From assembly GCA_964569795.1 (NCBI GenBank), contig CAZMVB010000045.1, positions 1 to 26,348 on the forward strand: 26,348 nt of DNA, given 5' to 3'. Under the pieces are notes generated by a model. The model made no database searches and was not told the DNA's origin. It saw only the letters and a list, made by a program, of their open reading frames with translations. This DNA is from JAHJDS01 sp964569795 (GTDB lineage: Bacteria; Desulfobacterota; Desulfarculia; Desulfarculales; JAHJDS01). Of this stretch, positions 15,413-25,273 are shown one piece after another; the stretch's first letter is position 1, and every line of letters starts with the position of its first letter. Position numbers and translations under genes: made by a program.

Positions 15413-15829
15413 GTGGTGAAGTCATGGATCATCCCGGGGATGATCGGGGCCTTGCTGGCGGGCCTCGGCCCGGCGGCCAGGGCCAAGCCTGTCCTGGTGA
15501 CCCAGACCGACCAGGGCGCCTGGTATGTGATCGACCGGGTCTTTCAGAAACAGGGTGACTGCCGCCTGGTGGCCACGGTGTTCGTCAGGCGGCAACCCGT
15601 GCCCACGAATATCGGCCAGGTCAAGGCCATCACCCGGGTGATGAGGGTCTGCTGCGGGGCGGAGACCTATCAAATCACGTCGTCCCGTTTCGTAAACCCC
15701 AAAGGCAAGGTGCTTTACACCCACCAGATTCCAGACGCACAGCAGCGGGCCATCGTGGCCCACCCGGGCAGCGCGCTGTATCGGGTCATCAGGAAGGTCT
15801 GCGCCCCCGGCTTCGGGGAAGATCAATAG
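15413..15829 (+). CDS. Secreted surface-adhesin-E-like protein, paralogue 2
   Basis: The 138-residue protein repeats the pattern of its upstream neighbour: signal peptide with cleavage after ARA near 24, A-W-Y-V-I-D-R-V-F, G-D-C (C50), V-K-A-I, V-C-C (C80-C81), T-Y-Q-I and K-V-C-A-P-G-F (C130). Spacing between these elements is nearly the same, so the pair arose by tandem duplication and has since diverged outside the conserved blocks. GTG at 15413 is used (GTG GTG AAG); the ribosome site is weak (GGTAGCG), and the second GTG at 15416 is an alternative. It lies 82 nt downstream of paralogue 1. Function unknown. Confidence 0.72.
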   Translation: MVKSWIIPGMIGALLAGLGPAARAKPVLVTQTDQGAWYVIDRVFQKQGDCRLVATVFVRRQPVPTNIGQVKAITRVMRVCCGAETYQITSSRFVNPKGKVLYTHQIPDAQQRAIVAHPGSALYRVIRKVCAPGFGEDQ

Positions 15830-15912
15830 ATCTGCCGACAGTCGGTCACCACATCGTTTCTCATTATTAACCAGCCAATTTTATTATTAATTAAATTCAA
15901 TAAACGAGCTGC

Positions 15913-15941
15913 TTGACATATATTACTTAGTCTGCTAATAT
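15913..15941 (+). promoter_or_regulatory. Strong promoter of the QueG-like/MarR/4Fe-4S operon
   Basis: A perfect TTGACA (15913-15918), 17-nt spacer and TAATAT (15936-15941) lie in an AT-rich patch about 39 nt before the ATG at 15980. This is the best sigma-70-type promoter in the window. Confidence 0.75.
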
Positions 15942-15957
15942 ATAGTTGACTAAATAT
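15927..15957. promoter_or_regulatory. Tandem dyad symmetries, probable MarR operators
   Basis: TTAG-TCTG-CTAA (15927-15938) overlaps the -10, and TAGT-TG-ACTA (15943-15952) sits at the expected transcription start. Larger imperfect symmetry (TATATTA...TAATATA; TTAGTC...GACTAA) embeds both. MarR repressors bind such AT-rich dyads of 16-20 bp and usually control their own operon, and a MarR gene is second in this one. Confidence 0.6.
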
Positions 15958-15979
15958 AAACGGTTATATGGAGTCACCA

Positions 15980-16732
15980 ATGAACGCCGTCCTGGAGCAG
16001 ATCAAGGAGATCTCCGCCCGGCACGACATCCCGGTCTTTGGCAGCGCCGAGGCCGCGCGTCTGGAAACCGCCCCGCCGGGCCACCGGCCCTCGGATCTCC
16101 TGCCCGCGGCCAAAAGCGTGGTCTGCCTGGGGGCCCCCTTTCCCCGGGGGGTGTTTGCCTGCGGGGACCGGGCCAACCAGACCTATTGGCGGGCGGCGGC
16201 CATCTACTACCGGCATTTCGACGCGATCATCCTGCAGATTGCCCGGATCATCGAGCAAACCGGGGCGATTGCCGTGCCGGTGTTCGGGTGTTTCCCTTAC
16301 GACCTCAAGGCCAAGGGCGATTTCTGGGGTTTTTTGTCCCTGGTCAAGATGGCCGAGGCGGCCGGCCTGGGTTTTTCGGGAAAGAACGGACTGCTGTTCA
16401 ACTCGACCTACGGTCCCCGGCTGCTCCTGGGCGGGCTGGTGACCACGGCCGAGTTGCCCGAGGCGGCCTGGCCGGACCGGGACGAGGCCGGATGTCCGGA
16501 AGATTGCCGCGTCTGCCAGGAGGCCTGCCCGGCCCGGGCCATCGCGCCGGACGGGACCGTGGACCGCATCGCCTGCGTCAAGCGGTCCATGAAGAGCCCC
16601 CTGTTCTCGTACCTGATGGGCACCAAGAAGTTTGATGACTCGGAGGCGGAACTGATCAATCTGGTCACGGCCGTGGACGACCATTCCATGTACACCTGCC
16701 TCAAGTGCGTCGCCAGTTGCCCGCACACGTAG
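15980..16732 (+). CDS. 4Fe-4S double-cluster protein related to epoxyqueuosine reductase
   Basis: This 250-residue protein has the shape of the QueG-like reductase group. The N-terminal two thirds lack cysteine clusters but contain AKSVVCLGAPFPRG and LGFSGKNGLLFNSTYGPRLLLGGLVT; the GxxGKNGLL...G stretch is typical of QueG-like and related iron-sulfur proteins. The C-terminal part holds C-P-E-D-C-R-V-C-Q-E-A-C-P (about 161-173), a single Cys in RIACVKR, and C-L-K-C-V-A-S-C-P at the very end. It is about 100 residues shorter than true QueG and ends right after the last CP, so queuosine synthesis is not implied. The ATG at 15980 has GGAG 7 nt upstream; the in-frame ATG at 15968 has none. First gene of a three-gene operon. 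Confidence 0.8.
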   Translation: MNAVLEQIKEISARHDIPVFGSAEAARLETAPPGHRPSDLLPAAKSVVCLGAPFPRGVFACGDRANQTYWRAAAIYYRHFDAIILQIARIIEQTGAIAVPVFGCFPYDLKAKGDFWGFLSLVKMAEAAGLGFSGKNGLLFNSTYGPRLLLGGLVTTAELPEAAWPDRDEAGCPEDCRVCQEACPARAIAPDGTVDRIACVKRSMKSPLFSYLMGTKKFDDSEAELINLVTAVDDHSMYTCLKCVASCPHT

Positions 16733-16755
16733 AAGGCGTTGGGGAGGTCTCGAAG

Positions 16756-17184
16756 GTGAGGGGTGACGACCGGCTGATATATCGGATCAATCTGGCCCAG
16801 CAGAAGCTGCGGGCCCATATCAACCACGTTTTGCGTGAGCAAGGCGTCGAGGTCACTCTGGGCCAGTCGGGCATCCTGTTTCTGCTGCGGCGCGAGGACG
16901 GCCAGACCATGGGCCGGTTGAGTCAGGCCCTGGCCGTGAGGAACCCGACCCTGACCGGCCTGGTCGATCGCCTGGAGCGATCCGCCCTGGTGACGCGCAA
17001 GGCCAGCCGCAAGGACAGACGCTCCACAAGGATTTACATAACACCAAAGGGCGTCGCGGAATCCGACCGGGCCAAGACCGTGATCAACCGGGTCAACCGG
17101 GAGATCAAGGCCGGTTTTTCTGAAGCCGAGATCGACGCGTTCAAACGTGTCCTGGACAACATCATGGAGAAGTTTGACCACTAG
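16756..17184 (+). CDS. MarR-family transcriptional regulator
   Basis: The 142-residue protein has the MarR layout: N-terminal dimer helix (RINLAQQKLRAHINHVL), winged helix-turn-helix with RLSQALAVRNPTLTGLVDRL as recognition region, wing K-A-S-R-K-D-R-R-S-T-R-I (the conserved D-x-R-S/R motif) and a C-terminal dimer helix ending KFDH. The GTG at 16756 lies 8 nt after GGGGAGG. An open frame back to 16705 overlaps the previous gene and is not needed. The neighbouring dyads at 15927-15957 suggest autoregulation of the operon. The ligand is unknown; the adjacent iron-sulfur proteins hint at a redox-active or aromatic compound. Confidence 0.9.
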   Translation: MRGDDRLIYRINLAQQKLRAHINHVLREQGVEVTLGQSGILFLLRREDGQTMGRLSQALAVRNPTLTGLVDRLERSALVTRKASRKDRRSTRIYITPKGVAESDRAKTVINRVNREIKAGFSEAEIDAFKRVLDNIMEKFDH

Positions 17185-17265
17185 CAATTTTTCAACAACG
17201 GGTGGACTTCGCTTTGTCGGCTGGCCTGTGGTTCAAGCTTTGTTAAGTCAAATAATGGAGGCAGC

Positions 17266-18345
17266 ATGATGACCGACGTGTACCTGAAACTGAGAGAGCG
17301 GCTGGACGATTTCGCCTCGGGCTTTCCGGCCGCGGAAAGCGGCATCGAGCTGAAGCTGCTCCGGGGACTGTTCACCGAGGACGAGGCCGAGCTGTTCGTC
17401 AAACTATCTCCCCTGCCGGAGACTCCGGAAGACGTGGCCAGGCGGCTGGACAGAAAAACCCAGGACACGGCGGCGCTCCTGGAGGGCATGGCCCGCAAGG
17501 GGCTGGTCTTCAGGCTGAGAAAGGCCCAGAAAACAAAATTCTCGGCAGTGCCGTTCGTGCCGGGCATCTTCGACTTTCAGATAAATCTCATGGATCAGGC
17601 CTTTGCCCGGGACATGACCGCCTATTTCGACGAAAAACTGAGCCAGACGATCATGGGGCATGGCACTCCCTTCATGCGGGCCGTGCCCATCAAGCGGGAG
17701 CTGGTGGTCCAGTGGCCGGTGGCCCCCTATGAAGACGCGAAGGACATCATCAATCACCGCGAGGTCATCGCCGTGGCGCCCTGTGTGTGCCGCACCCGGA
17801 CCGGCCTGCTGGGCGAGGGCTGCGGCAAGCCGGTGGAAACCTGTTTCTTTTTCGGCTCGTTTGCCCGGTACTACGTGGACAATGGCATGGCCCGCTTCAT
17901 TGACCGGGAAGAGGCCTTGAGAATAATCCAGGCCAACGACGAGGCCGGGCTGGTGCTCCAGCCGCACAACTCGGTGGAGCCGACCGGGATGTGCTGTTGC
18001 TGCGGGGATTGCTGCGAGTTGCTGGGGTCGGTCAAGAAGCAGCCCGTGCCGGCCGCGGCGGTCAAGAGCAATTTTTTCGCGAGGGTCGAGGCCGAGGAGT
18101 GCGCCGGCTGCGAGACATGCGTAAGCCGGTGCCAGATGGAGGCTGTCACCGTCGAGGACGAGAAGGCGTCAGTCGATCTGGACCGGTGCATCGGCTGCGG
18201 CCTGTGCGTGACCACCTGCTCGACCGGTGCCATGTTTTTAGTCAAAAAGCCGGAGAGCGAACAGTATTTACCACCGCAATCCTACGCCGAGATGATGATG
18301 CGCCTGGCCGCGGAGCGGAACAAGAACGTCTTTCCCAAACCATAG
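17266..18345 (+). CDS. 4Fe-4S ferredoxin-domain protein with winged-helix-like N-terminus
   Basis: The 359-residue protein has three parts. Residues 1-90 look like a small helical/winged-helix domain (LSPLPETPEDVARRLDRKTQ, LEGMARKGLVFR). A middle domain contains C-V-C-R (173-176), GCGKPVETC (185-193) and an unusual C-C-C-C-G-D-C-C at 243-250. The last part is a classic 2[4Fe-4S] ferredoxin with C279-x2-C-x2-C-x3-C289 and C308-x2-C-x2-C-x3-C318. Similar proteins occur in sulfate reducers and methanogens as electron-transfer proteins of unknown partner. The ATG at 17266 lies 4 nt after GGAGG; ATG 17269 is equally possible (7 nt). It follows the MarR gene by 81 nt and probably shares its promoter. 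Confidence 0.83.
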   Translation: MMTDVYLKLRERLDDFASGFPAAESGIELKLLRGLFTEDEAELFVKLSPLPETPEDVARRLDRKTQDTAALLEGMARKGLVFRLRKAQKTKFSAVPFVPGIFDFQINLMDQAFARDMTAYFDEKLSQTIMGHGTPFMRAVPIKRELVVQWPVAPYEDAKDIINHREVIAVAPCVCRTRTGLLGEGCGKPVETCFFFGSFARYYVDNGMARFIDREEALRIIQANDEAGLVLQPHNSVEPTGMCCCCGDCCELLGSVKKQPVPAAAVKSNFFARVEAEECAGCETCVSRCQMEAVTVEDEKASVDLDRCIGCGLCVTTCSTGAMFLVKKPESEQYLPPQSYAEMMMRLAAERNKNVFPKP

Positions 18346-18403
18346 CCCGGGGCGACCAGCCAAGGGGCCGATCGGCCGACAGTCACCGGTCGGGCATTCT
18401 GGG

Positions 18404-18428
18404 GCGTTGCGCCCGGTCCCTGCAACGC
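18404..18428 (+). terminator. Hairpin downstream of the 4Fe-4S protein gene
   Basis: GCGTTGC and GCAACGC form a 7-bp stem around an 11-nt loop, 58 nt after the stop. No T-run follows, so termination here is uncertain. Confidence 0.3.
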
Positions 18429-18448
18429 GACCAAGCGCCATGTTGTGT

Positions 18449-18477
18449 TTGACAACGATTCAGGATTAGGAGACAAT
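18449..18477 (+). promoter_or_regulatory. Promoter of the first 10-cysteine protein gene
   Basis: A perfect TTGACA (18449-18454), 17-nt spacer and GACAAT (18472-18477) lie 31 nt before the ATG at 18509. Confidence 0.6.
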
Positions 18478-18508
18478 TTTAGTACAATTATCAAGGGGGA
18501 GGACTGAG

Positions 18509-18862
18509 ATGAAAAGGTTAGCCCAAGTCGGCCTGGTCCTTTGCCTGTTTGTCCTGGCCGTGGCCTGGACGGCGAACGGCCCGGCAGCGGCCGGCCCGGA
18601 CGTGATGACGGCCGCCAGCAACCTGGTCGTGGCCGCGGTCAAGCCGATCTGCTCGGGCCCAAACAAATGCCAGTTTCTCTACAAACTGTGCCTGGCCAGA
18701 TGCCAGTGCCTCGGCAATCACAAATATTGTCTCAAAAAATGCAGGGACACGTACCTGAAGTGTCTGACGTCACCTCAGACCGACGAATGCTGGGACGCGG
18801 CCAAGCAAGCCGAACTCAGGGAAAAATACCTCAAGGACTGCCCCAAAAAGCCCGGTCGATAA
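18509..18862 (+). CDS. Secreted 10-cysteine protein, paralogue 1
   Basis: I do not recognise the family. The 117-residue protein has a Sec signal peptide (MKRLAQ, hydrophobic core, cleavage after PAAA near 28). The mature part has ten cysteines at 48, 54, 61, 65, 67, 74, 78, 85, 94 and 111 and ends KYLKDCPKKPGR. The central region is lysine-rich and probably helical with CxxxC and CxC motifs, so five disulfides or metal sites are possible in the periplasm. GGGGGAGG precedes the ATG by 7 nt. Its own promoter lies directly upstream, and a paralogue with identical cysteine spacing follows 223 nt later. Function unknown. Confidence 0.78.
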   Translation: MKRLAQVGLVLCLFVLAVAWTANGPAAAGPDVMTAASNLVVAAVKPICSGPNKCQFLYKLCLARCQCLGNHKYCLKKCRDTYLKCLTSPQTDECWDAAKQAELREKYLKDCPKKPGR

Positions 18863-19085
18863 GGCGCGTCTCCCAGGGCCTGTCAAGCAAACCGCCCGCG
18901 GTCGGTCTGTCCGACCCGGGCGATTTGATGTCCGGGACCGCTTCCAGGCCGCCCTGGCCGGGGGGAAGACCCGCGAAACGGTGGCGGTCCGGCGCCTCGG
19001 ACGCGGTTTCTGGACATGACGTCATTGACGGACAGGCGATCTTGTGAAAAAATCGCGCAGACAATCAGACCGAGGGGGCGTGTTC

Positions 19086-19445
19086 ATGAAAAGATTTGGG
19101 CAACTGGTCGTGGTCCTCAGTATCGTCATTCTGGCCGGGTCCTGGGTCTGGGCCGGGACCGGACAGGGCGCTGCCGGGCCGGCGGTCCTGAAGTCCCGGG
19201 CCAGCCGGATAGCCGCCATTATCCCGCTGATCTGCTCGATCAAGGACAAATGTCGATTCCAGCAGGACCTGTGTCAGGCCAGGTGCCGCTGCCTGGGCCA
19301 GGGCAAGCCGTGCGTGGCCCAGTGCGCCAAGAAATTGCAGAAGTGTCTGCGGTCGTTTCACACCATGGACTGCTGGAACGCGTCTATTCAAGCCCGGATC
19401 AGGGCGAAATACCTCAAGGACTGCCCCAAGAAGCCCGGACGCTAA
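19086..19445 (+). CDS. Secreted 10-cysteine protein, paralogue 2
   Basis: The 119-residue protein is a diverged copy of the preceding one: signal peptide (MKRFGQ, cleavage near GTGQGAA), ten cysteines at 50, 56, 63, 67, 69, 76, 80, 87, 96 and 113, a shared block P-L-I-C-S-I-K-D-K-C and a near-identical end KYLKDCPKKPGR. Spacing between all ten cysteines (6, 7, 4, 2, 7, 4, 7, 9, 17) equals that of paralogue 1, while the residues between differ considerably. The ATG at 19086 (GAGGGGG upstream) is preferred over ATG 19044, which would place 14 charged residues before the signal peptide. A weak TTGACG/AAAAAT pair lies near 19024-19052. Function unknown. Confidence 0.78.
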   Translation: MKRFGQLVVVLSIVILAGSWVWAGTGQGAAGPAVLKSRASRIAAIIPLICSIKDKCRFQQDLCQARCRCLGQGKPCVAQCAKKLQKCLRSFHTMDCWNASIQARIRAKYLKDCPKKPGR

Positions 19446-19525
19446 GGTCTGTTACTGATACGTATTACGGAGAAGCCGGCCGCGTGATCCGGGGGATGGC
19501 GGTCACCTGATCCGGAAACCCACAA

Positions 19526-19560
19526 TGCCCGGGCCCAGCCAATCTCGGCTGGCCCGGGCA
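19526..19560 (+). terminator. Strong hairpin ending the rightward gene block
   Basis: TGCCCGGGCC(C)AGCC pairs with GGCTGGCCCGGGCA (14 bp with one bulged C) around a 6-nt loop, 80 nt after the last 10-cysteine gene. The downstream GTCTGTTATAT is only moderately T-rich. It also marks the border between GC-rich sequence and the AT-rich island. Confidence 0.6.
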
Positions 19561-19655
19561 GTCTGTTATATCGTTCGAAAAGCACGGCCTACGCGACAGG
19601 CTTCGGGGATAATTGGCGGAGAGGTGGGGCGGGGTCCCACCCGAAACGACTCTCG

Positions 19656-19883
19656 TTAATGACAACCTCCAGTTCGCCTACACTCACACTGATAGTTCGC
19701 TCGCCTAAGCGCAGCCTGCTTTGTTTGTTCTGAAAATGGCGGTGGACTTGGTCCCTCTTCCCCATAAGTCGAGGTTTCTTCGTGGCAACGTTTACAGAGT
19801 ACTTCGGCATTGTCTAGATTATTTCCCCCGTCTCTACGCTTATGATGTACTTCCAATCCTGTTTTCCTTGTGCACCTCGGCAT
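19656..19883 (-). CDS. Small HNH endonuclease-like protein
   Basis: The 75-residue protein has the HNH core: C4, then L-E-V-H-H at 10-14, N-N-L-D-N-A-E-V-L-C (21-30) and K-R-C-H at 31-34, i.e. the His-Asn-His triad with zinc cysteine pairs. A second, charged region (FSEQTKQAALRRANYQCEC) follows and ends in GGCH. Full-length relatives often carry more sequence after this point, so the C-terminus may be truncated. The start is certain: AAAGGAGGTG lies 4-7 nt before the ATG at 19883. It is the last gene of the AT-rich leftward group, 94 nt after the PIN gene. It could nick or cut DNA as part of a mobile or defence element. Confidence 0.7.
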   Translation of the reverse strand: MPRCTRKTGLEVHHKRRDGGNNLDNAEVLCKRCHEETSTYGEEGPSPPPFSEQTKQAALRRANYQCECRRTGGCH

Positions 19884-19977
19884 GCCACACCTCCTTTATG
19901 AAAGGTTCAACCAGTTGCCGTTCATCCGCTTTGCGGACAACCCTTGTAACATTCTAATTTAGCATATAAATGCAAGG

Positions 19978-20463
19978 TCATTTTTCTCCGAATTCGTAAA
20001 CAAATTCATGACGCGTCATGATGCGGGTATTAAAAGTTTTCTCGAGTTCAGCCCTTTTCCCGTGTCGAATAAAACCCCGCTTGTCATCGGTTACCAATAT
20101 GTGATTATGTTTCTTGATGTGCGCACAGAAAATCATTGCATCTCTCAGTTGCCGTCGCTGACCTTGAGTAAGTCCCGCCCTTTTATTGGTAGGCGGGAAA
20201 CTACCGTTGCTAATTATAGTCAATACTCTCTCAAGGCAGCCACCGGATTCCTCACCAGCCCATACAGAACTATCCCACGAGCTTTCATTAAAAACTGCTG
20301 TTTCGACAATTTTTGGGACATAGGGCCGAAAACCATTAATCCAATGTTTCATTTCACGTTCTGTGACAGATACAATGAAAAACTGGCATCGCCCGGGCGA
20401 CACCAAATCTCGTACGTCGAAATCTGGAGAGAGAATGTTGGTGTCGAGCGTTACCTTTACCAT
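19978..20463 (-). CDS. PIN-domain nuclease
   Basis: The 161-residue protein fits the PIN fold. L-D-T-N-I-L at 6-11 gives the first catalytic Asp (D7). E37 lies in VSVTEREMKHW, D108 in QLRDAMIFCAHIKKHN, and D126/D127 in ILVTDDKRGF. These four acidic positions bind Mg2+/Mn2+ in RNA-cutting toxins and related nucleases. No antitoxin-like DNA-binding gene of usual size is directly upstream; instead the HEPN-like gene ends 69 nt before. The ribosome site is weak (CCGAG). Base composition is much more AT-rich than the genes to the left, suggesting transfer. Toxin, defence effector or RNA-processing roles are possible. Confidence 0.78.
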   Translation of the reverse strand: MVKVTLDTNILSPDFDVRDLVSPGRCQFFIVSVTEREMKHWINGFRPYVPKIVETAVFNESSWDSSVWAGEESGGCLERVLTIISNGSFPPTNKRAGLTQGQRRQLRDAMIFCAHIKKHNHILVTDDKRGFIRHGKRAELEKTFNTRIMTRHEFVYEFGEK

Positions 20464-20532
20464 GTCTATTGCTCGGATATTGAATAGGTGGGGCTAATTC
20501 GCCCAAAATGAGCTGTGGCTGGTCTATGCATT

Positions 20533-21264
20533 TCACTTAAGTCCTTTAAGGTACTCATCAAGCTTCATGGTTAGGTGCTTAATGACCATGTCCGCAAAGT
20601 GAAATACACTCAAAACCATTTGCTGGTCCACCCAAGGTTTTACCTGCGCCTGAATAGAAGGACTATCTTTTGCTGGGATATCCGCTTCTTCTATTTTTCC
20701 GGAAGATACATCTAATATCCTGACCCTCCCTGCTACAACATCCTCAGTGATTTTTTTTATGTTGTAATGACTGTATGGGTTGCGGATGTCCTCTCTGAAC
20801 GACTGTAGTTGTTTAGCCATCTCAGAAGGTAAGAGGCCTGCTCTCTTTGCTCTGTTTATTGCGTCACCGAACTCGATTGTTTCGAAGTCATCCCACCTTG
20901 ATGGATCGTACTGCTGATAGCCTCCAATTTCTTTAACGTAGGTAGTGTGTTTAAGTGTGAATTCGATTACATTACCAGAAAGAGTGATTGCCGCACCAAA
21001 AAGGCCAAAAAAAATACATTCACGGATCTCTTGGTATAGTGATTGAATGGCAAATGGCAAGTTAGTTGGTAAAATTGGTAAATGGTTAACAACCTCAAGG
21101 GCAAAACGCAGGCGTTCCTGAAAAAGTTCGCTGATGGTCTGTGAAGGGACAACCTTAAAAGGTAGGCCTTGTTCTTTTAGCTTATCTATGAGCTCTGGAT
21201 TAGCAAGAATGACGTCGGACCCCTCTGCTAATTCACTAAGTCTTTTTCTGATGTCATCGTCCAT
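20533..21264 (-). CDS. HEPN-like protein of unknown function
   Basis: I do not recognise a named family. The 243-residue protein is largely helical with a hydrophobic helix near 80-100 (ECIFFGLFGAAITLSGNVIE). A segment F-R-E-D-I-R-N-P-Y-S-H-Y follows, in which R161-x4-H166 is the Rx4-6H motif of HEPN RNases, preceded by KRAGLL as often seen before it. HEPN proteins are frequent RNase effectors in abortive-infection and toxin-antitoxin systems. The ATG at 21264 overlaps the end of a small upstream frame by 11 nt, with GAGG 4 nt before it. It is followed by PIN and HNH genes on the same strand, and composition is AT-rich. Alternatively it is a structural HEPN-like protein without RNase activity. 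Confidence 0.68.
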   Translation of the reverse strand: MDDDIRKRLSELAEGSDVILANPELIDKLKEQGLPFKVVPSQTISELFQERLRFALEVVNHLPILPTNLPFAIQSLYQEIRECIFFGLFGAAITLSGNVIEFTLKHTTYVKEIGGYQQYDPSRWDDFETIEFGDAINRAKRAGLLPSEMAKQLQSFREDIRNPYSHYNIKKITEDVVAGRVRILDVSSGKIEEADIPAKDSPSIQAQVKPWVDQQMVLSVFHFADMVIKHLTMKLDEYLKGLK

Positions 21265-21424
21265 AGGGCCTCAACCGCATTCTCCTTATAAAATGTTCAG
21301 GGTATTTACATTTTATACATAAGACTAGGGCGCCAGCCAATGAACTCTTGTCCTTACCTAACTGGTCAAGCACGTCTTGATAGGCACAAAGAAGCCCTTT
21401 TTGTTTTATAATATACTCACTCAT
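21254..21424 (-). CDS. Small 56-residue ORF overlapping the HEPN-like gene
   Basis: An ATG at 21424 opens a 56-codon frame with ordinary protein composition (begins MSEYIIKQKGLLCAYQDVL; C-x2-C pair near 36-39; basic end RRMRLRPYGR). Its TGA at 21256-21254 lies inside the HEPN start, an 11-nt overlap typical of coupled small genes such as antitoxins. Against it, there is no clear ribosome site and the best promoter (21437-21408) overlaps the ATG, so a start further inside or no translation are possible. Function unknown. Confidence 0.42.
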   Translation of the reverse strand: MSEYIIKQKGLLCAYQDVLDQLGKDKSSLAGALVLCIKCKYPEHFIRRMRLRPYGR

Positions 21425-21437
21425 TATGGTTTGTCAA
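21408..21437 (-). promoter_or_regulatory. Promoter of the HEPN-PIN-HNH group
   Basis: On the minus strand a perfect TTGACA (21437-21432) is followed after 16 nt by TATATT (21415-21410) or after 18 nt by TATTAT (21413-21408). It would give a leader of about 135 nt before the HEPN-like ATG. Confidence 0.5.
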
Positions 21438-21521
21438 CTTTTTTTAACTTTTGTGATGCCTAGTGGCACTTTTCGATGCGCCACAGCAAACAAAATAAAA
21501 GAAATTAGAAGGTCGAGGCCT

Positions 21522-21555
21522 AAAAAAGGGCCCCGATCGCTGGATCGAGGCCCCA
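21522..21555 (-). terminator. Terminator after the degenerate 5S copy
   Basis: On the minus strand GGGCCTCGATC and GATCGGGGCCC form an 11-bp stem (one T-G pair) with a 4-nt loop, followed by TTTTTT. This is a textbook intrinsic terminator and ends the rRNA operon. Confidence 0.85.
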
Positions 21556-21563
21556 AAATAAAT

Positions 21564-21657
21564 CCGGCGGCGTCCTACTCACCCACCCCGTCGCCAGGGC
21601 AGTACCATCGGCGCTGTGGAACGGGAACGGGTGTGACTCCCACGCCATCGCCGCCGA
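21564..21657 (-). pseudogene. Degenerate second 5S rRNA with an internal 20-nt deletion
   Basis: The sequence matches the intact 5S at 21743-21856 almost throughout, with the same 3' trailer CCAAAATAAAT side and both ends of helix I. It lacks a net 20 nt in the middle, where the intact copy has the conserved block around TTCCGTGTTCGG (plus-strand reading). Two further point differences are visible (ACTC/ACCC; GCCAT/GCTAT). Loss of this block should prevent a normal 5S fold, so it is called a pseudogene. Confidence 0.8.
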
Positions 21658-21698
21658 AACCGATCCCCCGCATCTCGGCCGGTATCCGAACCTGGCTG

Positions 21699-21733
21699 AA
21701 AAAAAAGGAGCTTGGACGATTCATCCAAGCTCC
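21699..21733 (-). terminator. Terminator between the two 5S copies
   Basis: On the minus strand GGAGCTTGGA and TCCAAGCTCC form a perfect 10-bp stem with a 7-nt loop, followed by eight T. It lies about 10 nt after the intact 5S, so most transcription should stop before the degenerate copy. Confidence 0.88.
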
Positions 21734-21742
21734 AAAATAAAT

Positions 21743-21856
<114 letters not shown>

Positions 21857-21985
21857 AACCCTTATTCAGTTTTCAATGACGCTCCGCCCACCCCTCGGCC
21901 CGCCCCCGGATTATCTGACAAGGGGACGCACGTTGAGGGGCAACCACGCCGGCCCAATTCCAACGAGCCGGCGCTACTGACGCCC

Positions 21986-22029
21986 GAATATGGATCGAAT
22001 CTCTGGTCTGACCCAGAAACGAACAAGAG
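21986..22029. repeat. 3' arm of the 23S processing stem
   Basis: This stretch is the inverted complement, with a few mismatches, of 25080-25123. The two arms flank the 23S gene and would pair in the precursor RNA, forming the RNase III-type processing stalk. Confidence 0.75.
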
Positions 22030-22036
22030 AAAAAAT

Positions 22037-25073
<3,037 letters not shown>

Positions 25074-25079
25074 ACAAAC

Positions 25080-25123
25080 CTCTGGTTCGTCTCTTGGCCA
25101 GACCAAGGACTCGATCCATATTC
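25080..25123. repeat. 5' arm of the 23S processing stem
   Basis: Inverted complement of 21986-22029; both share GAATATGGATCGA at the distal end of the stem. Confidence 0.75.
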
Positions 25124-25125
25124 AG

Positions 25126-25137
25126 TTGTCACAGAGC
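25126..25137 (-). promoter_or_regulatory. boxA-like antitermination element before 23S
   Basis: In minus-strand sense GCTCTGTGACAA resembles the rRNA boxA (GCTCTTTAACA), which binds NusB/S10. It sits directly upstream of the 23S processing stem, a usual position. Confidence 0.45.
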
Positions 25138-25273
25138 GTCTTGACCCGGATTTTTTTGTAAAGCTCCGGGCGCCCGGCTGTTACCGGGAAACTGATGCTC
25201 GACGAAATCCGCTCCAGGTTTTCGGTCCTCCGTTAGCCCCACCTGTTTCTCTCCCCACAAATAAGCCCGGGGG

